Below, piece by piece: positions 53,660-63,399 of a stretch of DNA of 64,000 bases. The stretch covers positions 3,968,001-4,032,000 of the forward strand of contig NZ_VIWU01000001.1 of assembly GCF_007994075.1 (NCBI RefSeq), given 5' to 3'. The notes beneath the pieces were generated by a model that saw only the letters and a program-made list of their open reading frames with translations, made no database searches and was not told where the DNA came from. The first letter of the stretch is position 1; every line of letters starts with the position of its first letter. A program made the translations under genes and the position numbers. The DNA is from Pseudonocardia hierapolitana (lineage in GTDB: Bacteria > Actinomycetota > Actinomycetes > Mycobacteriales > Pseudonocardiaceae).

Positions 53660-56600
53660 GTGACCAGCACCGAGACCAGGCAGTCCTGGTCCGAGCGGCT
53701 GAACCCGCGTAACTGGACGCTGACGGCCAAGCTGGTGGTGGTCGGGATAGTTCCCGCACTGCTCGCTCTGGCCCTCGGCATCCTGCGCGTCTCCGACCAG
53801 GCAGGGGCTGCCGCCGAGCTCGGGCAGAGCACCGAACTGGTCGAGGTGCAGCAGCGGGTGGCCGGCACCGCGGACGCCCTCCGCCAGGAACGGGACGAGG
53901 CAACGCTCTTCGTGGCGGGCGGGCGCCAGGGTGACCGCGGCGTCCTCGAGATCGGCTTCAACCAGAGCGAGGCCGAGGCCGAGGAGATGCTCGCCGCGCT
54001 GGAGGGCGCCCCCGGGCTCGAGCCCACCAGCCTCTCGGCCCTGGCCCAGACCAAGGGACAGATCGGCCAGCTGCAGAACCTGCGCGCCGACGTCACCGAC
54101 AACCCGAGCATCGGCAGCAGGCAGATCCTCGACCGCTACAGCGAGGTGATCACGAGCCTCGACGTCCTCGACCGCGCCCTGCTGCGCGAGGTGCGCACCC
54201 CGGGCACCGCGGGCCTCGCCGACGCGCTCAACGCGGTCAAGGCCGCAGGCGAGCAGCTCGCCGTGCAGCACACGATCCTCGGTGCGGCCATCCGCTCGGG
54301 CAGCCTGCCGCCCGCCGACGCCACCGAGGTCGGCACCGACACCGAGCTCGAGGGGGCGTTCCGCGACTACCAGGCCGCGCTCACGGCCGAGCAGTTCGTC
54401 CGGTTCGGCAACTTCCTCGACGACGCGGCCAACGCCCAGCGCGAGCGGCTCGAGGCGACCATCGTCGGCACGCCACCGGACCGGCCGATCACCGTCCCGT
54501 CGTACGAGTGGGACACCGCCTACAACGGCTCCCGCGCCGCGGTCGAACGCTCCGGCGACCTGCTGCGCAACGAGCTGGTGGCGGCGAGCGTCGCGGCCGA
54601 GGAGGAGGCCAGCAACCTCGCCGGCGTCAACGCCGTGGTCCTGATGCTGGGCCTCCTGGCCGGTATCGCGGTGGCGGTGCTCCTCGCCCGCGCCCTGATC
54701 CGTTCGCTGCGGGTGCTGCGCTCGTCCGCCCTCGACGTCGCCGAGCGGCGGCTGCCGGAGGCCGTCGAGCGCATGCGCGCCGGGCACGCCCCGGACGTCA
54801 CCGTCGACCCGGTGCCCCTCGTCGGGCGCGACGAGGTCGGCCAGGTGGCCCGCGCGTTCGACGCGGTGCACGGGCAGGCCGTCCGCCTCGCGGCCGAGCA
54901 GGCCGCCCTGCAGGCGGGGGTCAGCGCGATGTTCGTCAACCTCTCCCGCCGCAGCCAGGCGCTCGTCGAACGCCAGCTGCAGCTGATCGAGCAGCTGGAG
55001 AGCAACGAGCAGGACTCCGACCAGCTGGCGAACCTCTTCCAGCTCGACCACCTCGCCACCCGTATGCGGCGCAACAGCGAGAACCTGCTGGTCCTCGCCG
55101 GCACCGACCTCGCCAAGCGCAACATCGCGCCGGTGCCGATGGTCGACGTGCTCCGGGCCGCGGTGTCGGAGGTCGAGTCCTACCAGCGGATCGTCGTGCA
55201 GACCCCGCCCACCGCCACGGTCGCCGGGCGCGCGGCCTCCGACGTCGTGCACCTGCTGGCCGAGCTGCTGGACAACGCCACCAACTTCTCCCCGCCCGAC
55301 TCGCAGGTGGTCATGAGCACCGCTCGCGCCAGCGACGGGTCGATCGTGGTCGAGATCGCCGACCGCGGCGTCGGCATGGCCGAGCACGAGCTGGCCGACG
55401 CCAACCAGCGCCTCGGCGGGCCGTCGTCGGTGGACGTGTCGGCGTCGCGGCGGATGGGCCTGTTCGTGGTCGGCCGCCTCGCCACCCGCCACGGCATCGG
55501 CGTCCGCCTGAGCTCGTCGGCGGGCGGCCAGGGATCCGGCCTCACCGCTTCGGTCACCGTTCCGGCGCACCTCATCCCGTCCATCGAGCCGGTCGAGCTG
55601 AGCCGCACCGCGAGCCTCCCCCTCGTCGCGGGCGCTGGGGGCGGGCGTCCCGCGGTGCCGCCGCAGCGCGGTGTCAACGGCACTGGGCGCAGCGGTGGGC
55701 TCTCTGCGCTGATCGCCGGCACCGACGGCACCGCCAACCCCACGGGTGTCTTCGACGCGCCGGTGGGCGGCGACGGGCAGCTGTTCACCCCGCCGCCCGG
55801 CGGCCCGGTCGGCAACCAGCCGCCGGCCCTGCCCAGCAGGCGCCCGGGATCCACCCTCCGCCCCGGCGGCCCGTCCGGACCTCCCGAGGGTGGCGACCGC
55901 TCCGAGCGCGGCGGTACCGAACCCCCCGAGGAGCAGGCTCGCGAGGTCGCCGCGCAGGCCCGTCGCGACCAGGAGGCCGCGGCACGGGCCGCGGCCGCCC
56001 GCGCGGAGGAGGCGGCCGCCGCGATGCCCGAGCAGGGCAGCGCCGAGCCCCGCAACGGCCACGCCGTCGGCCTCGCCGGCGGCTCGGACCCGGGCGCAGA
56101 CCAGGGCACGGACCAGGACACGGACCGATCGGCCACCGGCGCGGAGCACGACCCGCAGTCCGGGAAGCCGGTGAACGGGCAGGCCGTGCCGCCCGTCGCG
56201 CCCCCCACCCCCTCCGGCCTGCCGCGGCGCACGCCCGGCCGGCCCGGGCTGCCGTCGTGGCCCGCGGCGGAGCAGACCCCGTCCCAGCAGGAGCAGCAGC
56301 GAGCGGCGCAGCAGCAGTCGGCGCAGCAGCAGCCGGCCGCCGAGCCCGACCCCGCCCCGCCGGCAGCCACCCAGCCGCCTTCCGCCCAGCCGCCTGCCAC
56401 GCGGTCCCGGCAGGCGCCGCCGTCCCGGCAGCCGGAGCGGGAGCGGCGGGCCGCGGCCGACTGGGCCGGGCCGTCGCAGGGTGAGCAGGAGAAGGCGGAG
56501 CAGCCGTTCGCGGGTCAGCAGCGCAGCAGCGAGGGCGCTGCCGCGGTGTCCCCGCCCACGATGCCCATGCCCGTGGTGCGCCGCGCGTCGGCGGAGCCGC

Positions 56601-57619
56601 AGCAGCCCGCGACGCAGCAGCCCGAGGCCCGGTCCACCGAATCGCAGGCGACAGCGCAGGAGCAGGCGGAGGAGGAGTCTGCACCGCGGCAGCCGGACCA
56701 CCAGCAGCCCGCGGCGCAGGCGCCGGCCCCGCAGCCGGCTCCCCGGCCCACGCCGCGGCCGACACCGCGGCCGTTCTCCCAGGCCGGCGCCGCGCCGGCC
56801 CAGGAGCAGGCCCCGGCGGCCGAGTCGGCACCGCAGGCGTCGGATGCCGACACGCTCTTCGCGCCCAGCGTGCCGGTCATCTCCGAAGCTCCCATTCCCG
56901 GTATCGGCAGCCGGCCGGCCACCGGGTTCGATCTCGGGGAGACCACCCCGATCTTCGAGGAGATCGCGTCGGCGTGGTTCCGCTCGAACCGGCAGATCCC
57001 GGTCGAGTACGAGCAGCAGAACGGCACCGCGCGGGCCGAGGCCGGGCCGAGTGCATCGCCGCCCGCTGCCCCGTCGCCCGCTGCACCGCCTGCCGCTCCG
57101 CCGCCTGCTGCACCGCCTGCCGCCCGGCCGCCTGCGGCTCCGCCGCCCGCGGCGCCGCGGCCGACTCCGCGGCCCGCGCCGTCCCCGCGGCCCGCTCCGG
57201 CTCCGGTCCCGGCACCGCCGCCCACCGCGGAGGTTCCGATCACGCCGGCGCCCGAGCCGCAGCAGCCACAGCCGCAGCAGCAGCCACAGCCGCCCGCCGA
57301 GCACGAGTTCGCGAGCATGGCCGACGAGGGATGGCGGGCTGCCAGCGGCGCGCTCGAGGAGCGTCCTGACGAGCTCACGGCGGCCGGGTTGCCGAAGCGT
57401 CGGCCGCGTGCGCGACTGGTGCCCGGCAGTGCAGGATCTTCGGTACTGGCACCGCCGGCAGGTTCCACTCGCAGCGCGGAGAGCATCCGTGGCCGTCTCG
57501 CGAGCTACCAGCAGGGCGTTCGCCAGGGTCGCGAGAGCAGGGGTCGCGGCGCTCAGCAGCACAACGGTGGTACGGGTCCCGCCAATGCGGGTGGTAATCA
57601 CGACGAGGAGTCCTCATGA
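53660..57619 (+). CDS. Conservon sensor histidine kinase (CvnA type) with a very long disordered tail
   Basis: 1319 residues. N-terminal helix [20 protein letters not shown]-type extracytoplasmic sensor (about 50-315), second helix [24 protein letters not shown], a degenerate HisKA with [20 protein letters not shown] (His464), and HATPase with [12 protein letters not shown] (535-546), EIADRGVGM and [13 protein letters not shown]. From about residue 640 to 1240 it is Pro/Gln/Ala-rich and probably disordered, with conserved islands [15 protein letters not shown] and [18 protein letters not shown] near the end. GTG at 53660 follows CAGGGGGA. First gene of the conservon. Confidence 0.9.
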   Translation: MTSTETRQSWSERLNPRNWTLTAKLVVVGIVPALLALALGILRVSDQAGAAAELGQSTELVEVQQRVAGTADALRQERDEATLFVAGGRQGDRGVLEIGFNQSEAEAEEMLAALEGAPGLEPTSLSALAQTKGQIGQLQNLRADVTDNPSIGSRQILDRYSEVITSLDVLDRALLREVRTPGTAGLADALNAVKAAGEQLAVQHTILGAAIRSGSLPPADATEVGTDTELEGAFRDYQAALTAEQFVRFGNFLDDAANAQRERLEATIVGTPPDRPITVPSYEWDTAYNGSRAAVERSGDLLRNELVAASVAAEEEASNLAGVNAVVLMLGLLAGIAVAVLLARALIRSLRVLRSSALDVAERRLPEAVERMRAGHAPDVTVDPVPLVGRDEVGQVARAFDAVHGQAVRLAAEQAALQAGVSAMFVNLSRRSQALVERQLQLIEQLESNEQDSDQLANLFQLDHLATRMRRNSENLLVLAGTDLAKRNIAPVPMVDVLRAAVSEVESYQRIVVQTPPTATVAGRAASDVVHLLAELLDNATNFSPPDSQVVMSTARASDGSIVVEIADRGVGMAEHELADANQRLGGPSSVDVSASRRMGLFVVGRLATRHGIGVRLSSSAGGQGSGLTASVTVPAHLIPSIEPVELSRTASLPLVAGAGGGRPAVPPQRGVNGTGRSGGLSALIAGTDGTANPTGVFDAPVGGDGQLFTPPPGGPVGNQPPALPSRRPGSTLRPGGPSGPPEGGDRSERGGTEPPEEQAREVAAQARRDQEAAARAAAARAEEAAAAMPEQGSAEPRNGHAVGLAGGSDPGADQGTDQDTDRSATGAEHDPQSGKPVNGQAVPPVAPPTPSGLPRRTPGRPGLPSWPAAEQTPSQQEQQRAAQQQSAQQQPAAEPDPAPPAATQPPSAQPPATRSRQAPPSRQPERERRAAADWAGPSQGEQEKAEQPFAGQQRSSEGAAAVSPPTMPMPVVRRASAEPQQPATQQPEARSTESQATAQEQAEEESAPRQPDHQQPAAQAPAPQPAPRPTPRPTPRPFSQAGAAPAQEQAPAAESAPQASDADTLFAPSVPVISEAPIPGIGSRPATGFDLGETTPIFEEIASAWFRSNRQIPVEYEQQNGTARAEAGPSASPPAAPSPAAPPAAPPPAAPPAARPPAAPPPAAPRPTPRPAPSPRPAPAPVPAPPPTAEVPITPAPEPQQPQPQQQPQPPAEHEFASMADEGWRAASGALEERPDELTAAGLPKRRPRARLVPGSAGSSVLAPPAGSTRSAESIRGRLASYQQGVRQGRESRGRGAQQHNGGTGPANAGGNHDEESS

Positions 57620-58038
57620 CGGTGCCACAGGTCCAGCCGAGCCGGTTCGGATGGCTGGTCACGAACTTCGCGGAGCGTGTGCCCGGCGTGGCCCACGCCA
57701 TCGTCGTGTCCGCAGACGGTCTGCTGCTCACGGCATCCGACCGGCTCCCGCGCGACCGCGCCGATCAGCTCGCCGCGGTTGCGTCGGGTCTGGTCAGCCT
57801 CACCCAGGGCGCGGCGCGTTGCTTCGACGCTGGCGGTGTGGTCCAGACGGTCGTCGAGATGGATCGCGGCATCGTGCTCCTGATGTCGATCAGCGACGGT
57901 TCCTGCCTCGCGGTGCTGGCGTCACCGAGTTGTGACATCGGCCTGATCGGATACGAGATGACGCTGCTGGTCGACAGGGTCGGTCAGCTGCTCACCCCCG
58001 AGCTGCGCGCCGAACTGCAGGGAACGTTCGGCCGCTGA
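57616..58038 (+). CDS. Roadblock/LC7 domain protein (CvnB type)
   Basis: 140 residues: [56 protein letters not shown] is the Roadblock/LC7 fold. In conservons it is a small partner of the GTPase. ATG at 57616 overlaps the kinase stop (ATGA). The C-terminus ([14 protein letters not shown]) is conserved. It is followed by a repeat-bearing gap of 153 bp before cvnC. Confidence 0.92.
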   Translation: MTVPQVQPSRFGWLVTNFAERVPGVAHAIVVSADGLLLTASDRLPRDRADQLAAVASGLVSLTQGAARCFDAGGVVQTVVEMDRGIVLLMSISDGSCLAVLASPSCDIGLIGYEMTLLVDRVGQLLTPELRAELQGTFGR

Positions 58039-58102
58039 GCGGTCACCGCCCGGTCCACCACACACCGCAGCCATCGATCGGCAGGAAGCAGGTGAACGTC
58101 CC

Positions 58103-58190
58103 GTGAGCGAGCTTGCGAGCGAACCATTGTCGCAGCGCCTGCGCACTGCGTTCATTCACGACGGGCTGGCTGAGCGAAGCGAGGCCATGC
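58103..58190. repeat. Repeat-like tract between cvnB and cvnC
   Basis: GTGAGCGAGCTTGCGAGCGA (58103-58122) and GAGCGAAGCGAGGCCAT (about 58173-58189) are two halves of an interspersed motif related to the copies at 22735 and 47224. The rest of the 58039-58191 gap has no gene. The second half runs up to the DUF742 start codon at 58192. Confidence 0.45.
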
Positions 58191-58191
58191 G

Positions 58192-58818
58192 ATGAGCACC
58201 GGTCCCGACGACGAGCGCCGGCAACCGTCGGAGCCGACTTTCGCCGACGTCATGAACGGCTTCAGCTTCGACGCTGGTCGTTCGTCCCGCCGCAGGCGGT
58301 GGGGCCGCAGGCGGGGAACCGACGTCGACACGCCCGAGGGCGCCGTCGCGGAGGCGCCCGCTCCTGCGGCCATGCCGGCGCCGCAGCCGGCGCAGGTGCC
58401 CCAGGCGCCGCTGCCCGGGCAGCCCACGGCGCCGATCGACCTGCGCGGGGTCCCTGCAGACCAGGGAGGGCTGGAGGGCGCGGCATCCGCCGTCCGACCG
58501 TACGCCTGGACCCGCGGACGCACGAAGTCAGGCCTCGACCTGGCCATCGAGGCGCTCGTCTCGACCAGCCAGCGCGCCAAGGACCAGATGGGTCTGCTTC
58601 AGATGGAGCACCGGGCCGTCGCGGAGCTCTGCGAGCAGACGCGGTCGGTCGCCGAAGTCGCGGCCCTCCTGTCGATTCCGCTCGGCGTGGCCCGGGTGGT
58701 ACTGGGCGACATGGTTGGGCTCAACCTGGTGACCGTGCACCAGACAGCGAGCAGCACCGGCAACGAGCCGGATCTCGCATTGATGGAAAGGGTGTTGAGT
58801 GGACTCCGTCGGCTCTAG
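58192..58818 (+). CDS. DUF742 protein (CvnC type)
   Basis: 208 residues. The N-terminal half is low-complexity (Arg, Ala and Pro rich); the C-terminal half carries the DUF742 core RPYAWTRGRTKSGLDLAIEALVSTSQR and SVAEVAALLSIPLGVARVVLGDM, which includes a winged-helix-like element. Third gene of the conservon; its 3' end overlaps the cvnD-type start (58799-58818). Confidence 0.88.
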   Translation: MSTGPDDERRQPSEPTFADVMNGFSFDAGRSSRRRRWGRRRGTDVDTPEGAVAEAPAPAAMPAPQPAQVPQAPLPGQPTAPIDLRGVPADQGGLEGAASAVRPYAWTRGRTKSGLDLAIEALVSTSQRAKDQMGLLQMEHRAVAELCEQTRSVAEVAALLSIPLGVARVVLGDMVGLNLVTVHQTASSTGNEPDLALMERVLSGLRRL

Positions 58819-59410
58819 TTACCCCGGCCGGCCCCCGGCGATCGCCACGGCGGCCACGATCTCCGCCAAGATCGTGGTGGCCGGCGGCTTCGGTGTCGGC
58901 AAGACGACGTTCGTCGGCTCGGTGTCCGAGATCATGCCGCTCACCACCGAGGCCGTGATGACCGAGGCCAGCGCGGGCGTGGACGATCTCGCCGCCACGC
59001 CGAACAAGCAGACCACCACGGTGGCGATGGACTTCGGTCGCGTCTCGCTCGACGCCGACCTGATCCTGTACCTGTTCGGCACCCCCGGGCAGCACCGCTT
59101 CTGGTTCATGTGGGACGACCTGGTGCGCGGTGCGATCGGCGCGGTGGTGCTGGTGGACACCCGCCGGCTCGCCGACTCGTTCGCGGCGATCGACTTCTTC
59201 GAGGACCGCGGCCTGCCGTACATCGTGGGTCTGAACTGCTTCGACGGGCTGCTCCAGCACCGCATCGAGGACGTGCGGGAAGCCATGTCGATCGACGCGA
59301 ACATCCCGATCATCAGCTGCGACGCGCGCAACCGCCAGTCCACGAAGCAGACTCTGATCGCGCTGGTGGAGCACGCCATGCACCACCGGATGACCGCAGG
59401 GGCGCGCTGA
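58799..59410 (+). CDS. Small GTP-binding protein (CvnD type)
   Basis: 203 residues of a conservon GTPase. G1 is GGFGVGKTT (Lys35), G3 region FGTPGQHRFWFMWDDLV, and the G4 region is GLNCFDG, the NxFD variant seen in this family rather than NKxD. It is thought to be regulated by the roadblock partner and to respond to the kinase. GTG at 58799 overlaps the DUF742 stop region. Strong hairpins follow. Confidence 0.92.
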   Translation: MDSVGSSYPGRPPAIATAATISAKIVVAGGFGVGKTTFVGSVSEIMPLTTEAVMTEASAGVDDLAATPNKQTTTVAMDFGRVSLDADLILYLFGTPGQHRFWFMWDDLVRGAIGAVVLVDTRRLADSFAAIDFFEDRGLPYIVGLNCFDGLLQHRIEDVREAMSIDANIPIISCDARNRQSTKQTLIALVEHAMHHRMTAGAR

Positions 59411-59418
59411 CCCACGGC

Positions 59419-59469
59419 GCCGCCCGGCCTCGGGCGGCGGGTGGCCGTCGGCGCGAGAAGGACGGCCAC
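59419..59469 (+). terminator. Double hairpin after the conservon
   Basis: GCCGCCCG-GCCT-CGGGCGGC (59419-59438), then GTGGCCGTC (59441-59449) pairing with GACGGCCAC (59461-59469). Two perfect stems between convergent genes: likely a bidirectional terminator. Confidence 0.8.
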
Positions 59470-59513
59470 GCGGCCGCGTGCTGCTCACACCGAGGCACGG
59501 GCTCGTATCAGGG

Positions 59514-61757
59514 TCAGTCCTCCACCGCCGCGATGCTGGTGATGCGGTGCAGCGGCACCCGATACACCGCACCGTCCACCGCGTCGCGGCCCTCCACCAC
59601 GCCACCGCCGACGGAATGCGGTTCGAGCACGCGTTCGCTCGACACGCCGTGGGCGTCGACGAACCCGATCCAGACGCTGCGGCGGTCGGCCGCGGCCGAG
59701 CGGAGCATGTCGAGCGTCGAGCCGTTGGTGGTGGCGGCGGAGGCGCCCCTGCGGACCCCGGCCATCGCATCGCCCGCCCGCATGCGCGACACCAGCGCGG
59801 CGAGCTGCTCGGCGTCCGGTTCCGGAGGGCCCGTTCGGGCCGCCGTGCGGCGGCGGGGGGACGTGCGGCGGCCGCGGTCGCTCAGGTCGAGCACGGCCCC
59901 TCCGGTGTCTTCCGCGGCCGGGCTGAAGCCTGCCGCGCGCAGTGCGTCCAGCAGCTCGGCCAGCGGCAGCGGGGAGACGAGCACCGTCGGGGCGATGCGC
60001 CGCAGCTCGAGTGCGGCGGTGCCCGGGTGGGCGAGCACCTCGGCGACGAGGACCTCGTCGTCGGAGCGCAGGAACGAGGCCGCCACGCCGCCGCGGAGCT
60101 GCCCGTGCCTGCGCGCCACGTCGTCCACGAGATAGGTGAGGCCCTGCGGCACCGGGGTGGCCGAGCGCTTCGCGAACAGCTCGTGCAGATCTGCGGCCGA
60201 GCGCCCGGCGTCGAGTGCCCGGCGGATCGTGGCCTCGGTGAAGCGGTACACCGTGGCCCCGCCCGCCGACTCGACGTCGGCCACCAGGTCCAGCTCGCGC
60301 GCCAGCGCGGTCTCCAGGGGCCCGGGGGCGACCGCGGTGAGGTCGGCCTGCAGGAGTACATGGTCGACCGGCTCGGGCAGCGTGACGCGCAGGGCGGCGA
60401 CGATCCGATCCGGATCGGTGAGCAGCGCCCGACCCGGCCCGGTGATGGCGTCGAGGGCCACGACGCCCAGCACCGTGGCCTCCGCGAGCACCCACGTGAC
60501 GAGCTCGTCGCGCAACCGCCCGCCGCGCCGCGGGGCGCGCCAGGCGAGCAGGTCGGCGAGCGCGGTGGCGGACGCTGGTGCGGTGCCGGGTGGCAGCTCC
60601 GCGAGCCCGGCCAGCACCCGGCGGCGGTCTCGGGGCGCGAGCGGGCGGCGGACGCCGTCGGAGAGCGCGGAGATGGGGCGGCCGGCGTCGTCCTTGCGGC
60701 CGATGAGACCGGGGAGGCGGGGCAGGTCCAGCCAGGTGCGGGCGATGGCCGACCAGCGCGTCTCCGGCCCGCCGGCCGCCCACACGTCCGCGGTGGTGGT
60801 GGGCACCCAGTCGGGAGCTACTCCGTCGCTCTCGCCCACGAGGTCGGCGGCGAGGGCGAGCTCGACGAGCAGGGCCGCCGTGGTCTCGTCGGTGTCCATC
60901 TCGCGGGCGGCCCTGCGCAGCTCGCGCACGCCGAGGCCGCCGGAGCGCAGCACGGGCGGCGGCGTGTGGGCCCAGAAGGCGATCAGCAGGTCGAGGCGGC
61001 GCAGCACCTCCAACGCGGCGCCACCGGCCGTGCGGTCGACGACTCCCGAGCCCCGGTCCACGGCGCCGACGTCAGGCGGCGCGACCGGGACCTGACCCAT
61101 CGGCCGGTCGCCGCGCAGCGCGAGGCCGACCTGGCGGGGCAGCTCGACGGTCTCGGAGTCGACGCGCAGCAGCAGCCCGCGAGCGAGCAACCGCCCGACC
61201 GGGCTGTCGGGGTCGGTGCCCGATCGGCTGCGCCCGATCGGGGGGCCTGCGGCCAAGGCCTCCAGCACGCGGCGCTCCTCGGGCGTGACGGCGGCGAGCA
61301 GCTCCGGCAGCGCGGACGACCCGGCGGGCCCGGAGGCAGGCCTCCCGAGGCCACCGGGATGCCGCGGCACCACATCGCGGGCGGCGGGTACGAGCGAGAG
61401 CGCGTCGTCGGGACCCCAGAGCAGCGCGCGGGCCCGCAGGGCCCGGAGCGCCGCGTCGAGCGTGCCGGCGGGCAGGTCGGGGCCGAGCAGCCGGGCGAGC
61501 TCGGCGGCGGCGACGGGCGTGGTGTCGGCGTCGGCGACGACGGCGGCCTCCAGCACGGCGAGCGTGACGCTGTCGAGGTCGTCGCAGGCGCGGTGCACGG
61601 AGGCGCGGACGCCGGCCCGGGTGGCCAGCACGACGAGGTCCGCGGGCGGCGGCACGCCGAGGTCGGGGCGCAGCCGCAGCAGCGTGGCGAGCGTCTCGTC
61701 GTCCTGGGCGCGCAGCCAGTCGACCAGTGTCCCGCCCGGTGGGGCTGGTGCGTTCAT
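59514..61757 (-). CDS. XPB-partner helicase-associated protein with C-terminal WYL-like segment
   Basis: 747 residues, mostly helical and Leu/Ala rich, with repeated winged-helix-like blocks (for example VHRACDDLDSVTLAVLEAAV, LEVLRRLDLLIAFWAHTPPP, LHELFAKRSATPVPQGLTYLVDDVARRHG). This matches the protein that normally follows XPB in actinobacteria (Rv0862c-like, from memory). The last 65 residues (MLRSAAADRRSVWIGFVDAHG to YRVPLHRITSIAAVED) look WYL-like, suggesting ligand or nucleic-acid sensing. ATG at 61757 is used. A hairpin lies in its 5' leader. Confidence 0.8.
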   Translation of the reverse strand: MNAPAPPGGTLVDWLRAQDDETLATLLRLRPDLGVPPPADLVVLATRAGVRASVHRACDDLDSVTLAVLEAAVVADADTTPVAAAELARLLGPDLPAGTLDAALRALRARALLWGPDDALSLVPAARDVVPRHPGGLGRPASGPAGSSALPELLAAVTPEERRVLEALAAGPPIGRSRSGTDPDSPVGRLLARGLLLRVDSETVELPRQVGLALRGDRPMGQVPVAPPDVGAVDRGSGVVDRTAGGAALEVLRRLDLLIAFWAHTPPPVLRSGGLGVRELRRAAREMDTDETTAALLVELALAADLVGESDGVAPDWVPTTTADVWAAGGPETRWSAIARTWLDLPRLPGLIGRKDDAGRPISALSDGVRRPLAPRDRRRVLAGLAELPPGTAPASATALADLLAWRAPRRGGRLRDELVTWVLAEATVLGVVALDAITGPGRALLTDPDRIVAALRVTLPEPVDHVLLQADLTAVAPGPLETALARELDLVADVESAGGATVYRFTEATIRRALDAGRSAADLHELFAKRSATPVPQGLTYLVDDVARRHGQLRGGVAASFLRSDDEVLVAEVLAHPGTAALELRRIAPTVLVSPLPLAELLDALRAAGFSPAAEDTGGAVLDLSDRGRRTSPRRRTAARTGPPEPDAEQLAALVSRMRAGDAMAGVRRGASAATTNGSTLDMLRSAAADRRSVWIGFVDAHGVSSERVLEPHSVGGGVVEGRDAVDGAVYRVPLHRITSIAAVED

Positions 61758-61789
61758 CGGCGGATCCAGCCGTCCGCGGGCAAGGCGGA

Positions 61790-61824
61790 GGCAGGCCCGC
61801 GTACTGGGCGTACTCGGGCCTGCC
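61790..61824. promoter_or_regulatory. Perfect 10-bp inverted repeat in the leader of the XPB-partner gene
   Basis: GGCAGGCCCG (61790-61799) and CGGGCCTGCC (61815-61824) with a 15-base loop that contains GTAC twice. It is 33 bp upstream of the ATG at 61757. It may be an operator or an attenuator hairpin. Confidence 0.4.
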
Positions 61825-61978
61825 GACAACGCAGCCGGCGGGCGGCCGGGCCGTCGAGGGACGAGCCGAGCCCCGCCGGGCGGGACACTCTGGTGGGCAT
61901 CGCTTCCACGGTAGTCCGCGACGGCTCGGCAGCCGGTGCGGGATACTGCTGGTGACCACCGAGAACGAGGAGGACACA

Positions 61979-62152
61979 GTGGCCGAGCGCTCCCGCCGGA
62001 TCGACCCGACGTGGCCGGAACTTCCCGACGGCGAGCACCCCGTCACCGAGCTCGCCAGCCCGCTTCAGGGCTCGCTCTCCCCGTTCGGGGACGTGGAGTT
62101 CCCGCTCGACGAGGTGCCTTACGTCCACCCCAGGACGGAGATCAACCGATAG
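61979..62152 (+). CDS. Conserved 57-residue hypothetical protein
   Basis: Starts VAERSRRIDPTWPELPDGEHP and ends PYVHPRTEINR. GTG at 61979 has a perfect AGGAGG 6 bases before it; a GATACT -10-like box is at 61942-61947. The position between the XPB partner and moaC-like genes matches a small hypothetical gene in M. tuberculosis (Rv0863, from memory). Acidic, Pro-rich, no domain recognised. Its TAG stop overlaps the probable ATA start of the next gene. Confidence 0.65.
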   Translation: MAERSRRIDPTWPELPDGEHPVTELASPLQGSLSPFGDVEFPLDEVPYVHPRTEINR

Positions 62153-62754
62153 CCCCCGCCGGGCTGCTGCTCGCCGCAGGCGCCGGCAGGCGGATGGGCC
62201 GGCCCAAGGCGCTCGTGCGGTTCGACGGCGAGCCGCTCGTCCGGCGGGCCGTCGAGGTGCTCGCCGGCGGCGGCTGCACGCCGCTGCTGGCCGTCCTCGG
62301 TGCTGCGGCCGAGGAGGTCGAGCCGCTGCTGCCGTCCGGTGTGCGTGCGGTTCTCGCTCCGGACTGGGAAGAGGGCATGGGCGCGTCCCTCCGCGCCGGG
62401 CTCGCCGCGCTCGAAGGGCTGGATCCGGTGCCGGACGCCGCGCTCGTGCACCTGGTGGATCTGCCCGGGGTCACCCCTGCGGCAGTGGCCCGCCTCGCGG
62501 TCCTGTCCTCCCCCGATGTGCTCGCCCGCGCGGCCTACGAGGGTCGGCCGGCCCATCCGGTGCTGCTCGGGCGGGCCCACTGGCCCGGTGTCCGGGACGC
62601 GGCAACTGGCGACTCCGGCGCCCGCACGTACCTGTCGGGCCACCCGGACCTGGAACTGATCGAGTGCGGCGACCTCGCCGTGCCGGACGACGTGGACACG
62701 CCGGAGCAGCTCGATCGTGTCGCACAACGAATTCCGCGCTCGCACACCGACTGA
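62149..62754 (+). CDS. MobA-like NTP transferase with apparent ATA start
   Basis: 201 residues of a nucleotidyltransferase: PAGLLLAAGAGRRMGRPKALVRFDGEPL is the N-terminal signature, with VHLVDLPGVTP and RPAHPVLLGRAHW downstream. The group includes MobA and MocA-type molybdenum-cofactor nucleotidyltransferases; specificity is open. The only codon placed correctly ahead of GLLLAAG is ATA at 62149, overlapping the TAG stop of the preceding gene (ATAG); ATG at 62194 would remove the signature. GGACGGAG precedes it. CTG at 62164 is a less likely alternative. Confidence 0.75.
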   Translation: MAPAGLLLAAGAGRRMGRPKALVRFDGEPLVRRAVEVLAGGGCTPLLAVLGAAAEEVEPLLPSGVRAVLAPDWEEGMGASLRAGLAALEGLDPVPDAALVHLVDLPGVTPAAVARLAVLSSPDVLARAAYEGRPAHPVLLGRAHWPGVRDAATGDSGARTYLSGHPDLELIECGDLAVPDDVDTPEQLDRVAQRIPRSHTD

Positions 62755-62779
62755 GGTCGGTGCGCGAGCGCGGAATTCG
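62728..62779. terminator. Near-perfect 24-bp hairpin spanning the MobA-like stop codon
   Basis: Arms 62728-62751 and 62756-62779 pair with one mismatch; the TGA stop at 62752-62754 lies in the 4-base loop. Left arm is the 3' end of the coding sequence. It sits between convergent genes (MobA-like and rpf), so it should terminate in both directions. Confidence 0.85.
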
Positions 62780-62787
62780 GCGTGGGA

Positions 62788-63399
62788 TCAGAGGGTGAGG
62801 CGCTGGCCCACCTTGAGGTTGTCCGGGTCGGCCTTCAGCGCCGGGTTCTTCTCGAGGAGCGCCTTCCAGCCGCCTGCGACCTTGTTGGCGGCCGCGATGC
62901 GGCCGAGGGTGTCGCCGCGCTTGACGACGTAGTCGCCGCTCGTCGTGGTCTCCTGGGCGGCCAGGCGCACCTGCTCGCCGGAGTTGCCGGACTTGCGTGC
63001 CGAGGCCTCGCGCTGGGTGGAGGACTCGCCGCGGACGCCCGTCTTGCGCGAGCAGGAAGGCCAGGCGTTCCAGCCCTGCTTGGCGAGCACGCGCTCGGCG
63101 ACGATGATCTGCTCCTCACGGCTGGCCTTGTAGGCCACCGGAGCGAACTCCTTGCCGCCGAAGCCCGACCACGTCTTCGGCGAGAACTGCAGGCCACCGT
63201 GGTAGCCGTTTCCGGTGTTGATGTCCCACCGGCCGCCGCTCTCGCACTGGGCGAGCTTGTCCCACGCCGAGTCCGGGGCGGCGTTGGCGGGGGCTGCGAC
63301 GAGCAGCGGGGCGCCTGCGACGGCGCCAGCGACGGCGGTGCGGGCGATGGTCCGACCGGTCCTGCTCGGGGCACGGTGACGGCCGCGGTAGCGGGCCAT
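62788..63399 (-). CDS. Resuscitation-promoting-factor-like transglycosylase with LysM
   Basis: 203 residues. Signal peptide (about 1-40, cleavage after PANA), Rpf transglycosylase domain AWDKLAQCESGGRWDINTGNGYHGGLQFSP with catalytic Glu53, a linker, and a C-terminal LysM domain (DYVVKRGDTLGRIAAANKVAG to LKVGQRLTL) for peptidoglycan binding. It is exported and cleaves peptidoglycan to help exit from dormancy. ATG at 63399 is used. Long structured leader lies upstream (63400-63700). Confidence 0.92.
   Translation of the reverse strand: MARYRGRHRAPSRTGRTIARTAVAGAVAGAPLLVAAPANAAPDSAWDKLAQCESGGRWDINTGNGYHGGLQFSPKTWSGFGGKEFAPVAYKASREEQIIVAERVLAKQGWNAWPSCSRKTGVRGESSTQREASARKSGNSGEQVRLAAQETTTSGDYVVKRGDTLGRIAAANKVAGGWKALLEKNPALKADPDNLKVGQRLTL

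Noticed and set aside
53534..57601. A very long open frame antisense to the conservon kinase
   Set aside because: It reads Arg/Gly/Leu-rich low-complexity sequence, has no recognisable domain, and the kinase frame opposite has clear domains.
59478..61955. A long plus-strand frame opposite the XPB-partner gene
   Set aside because: No domain and Arg/Gly/Ala-rich composition; the minus-strand frame has helical, Leu-rich protein and a family match.
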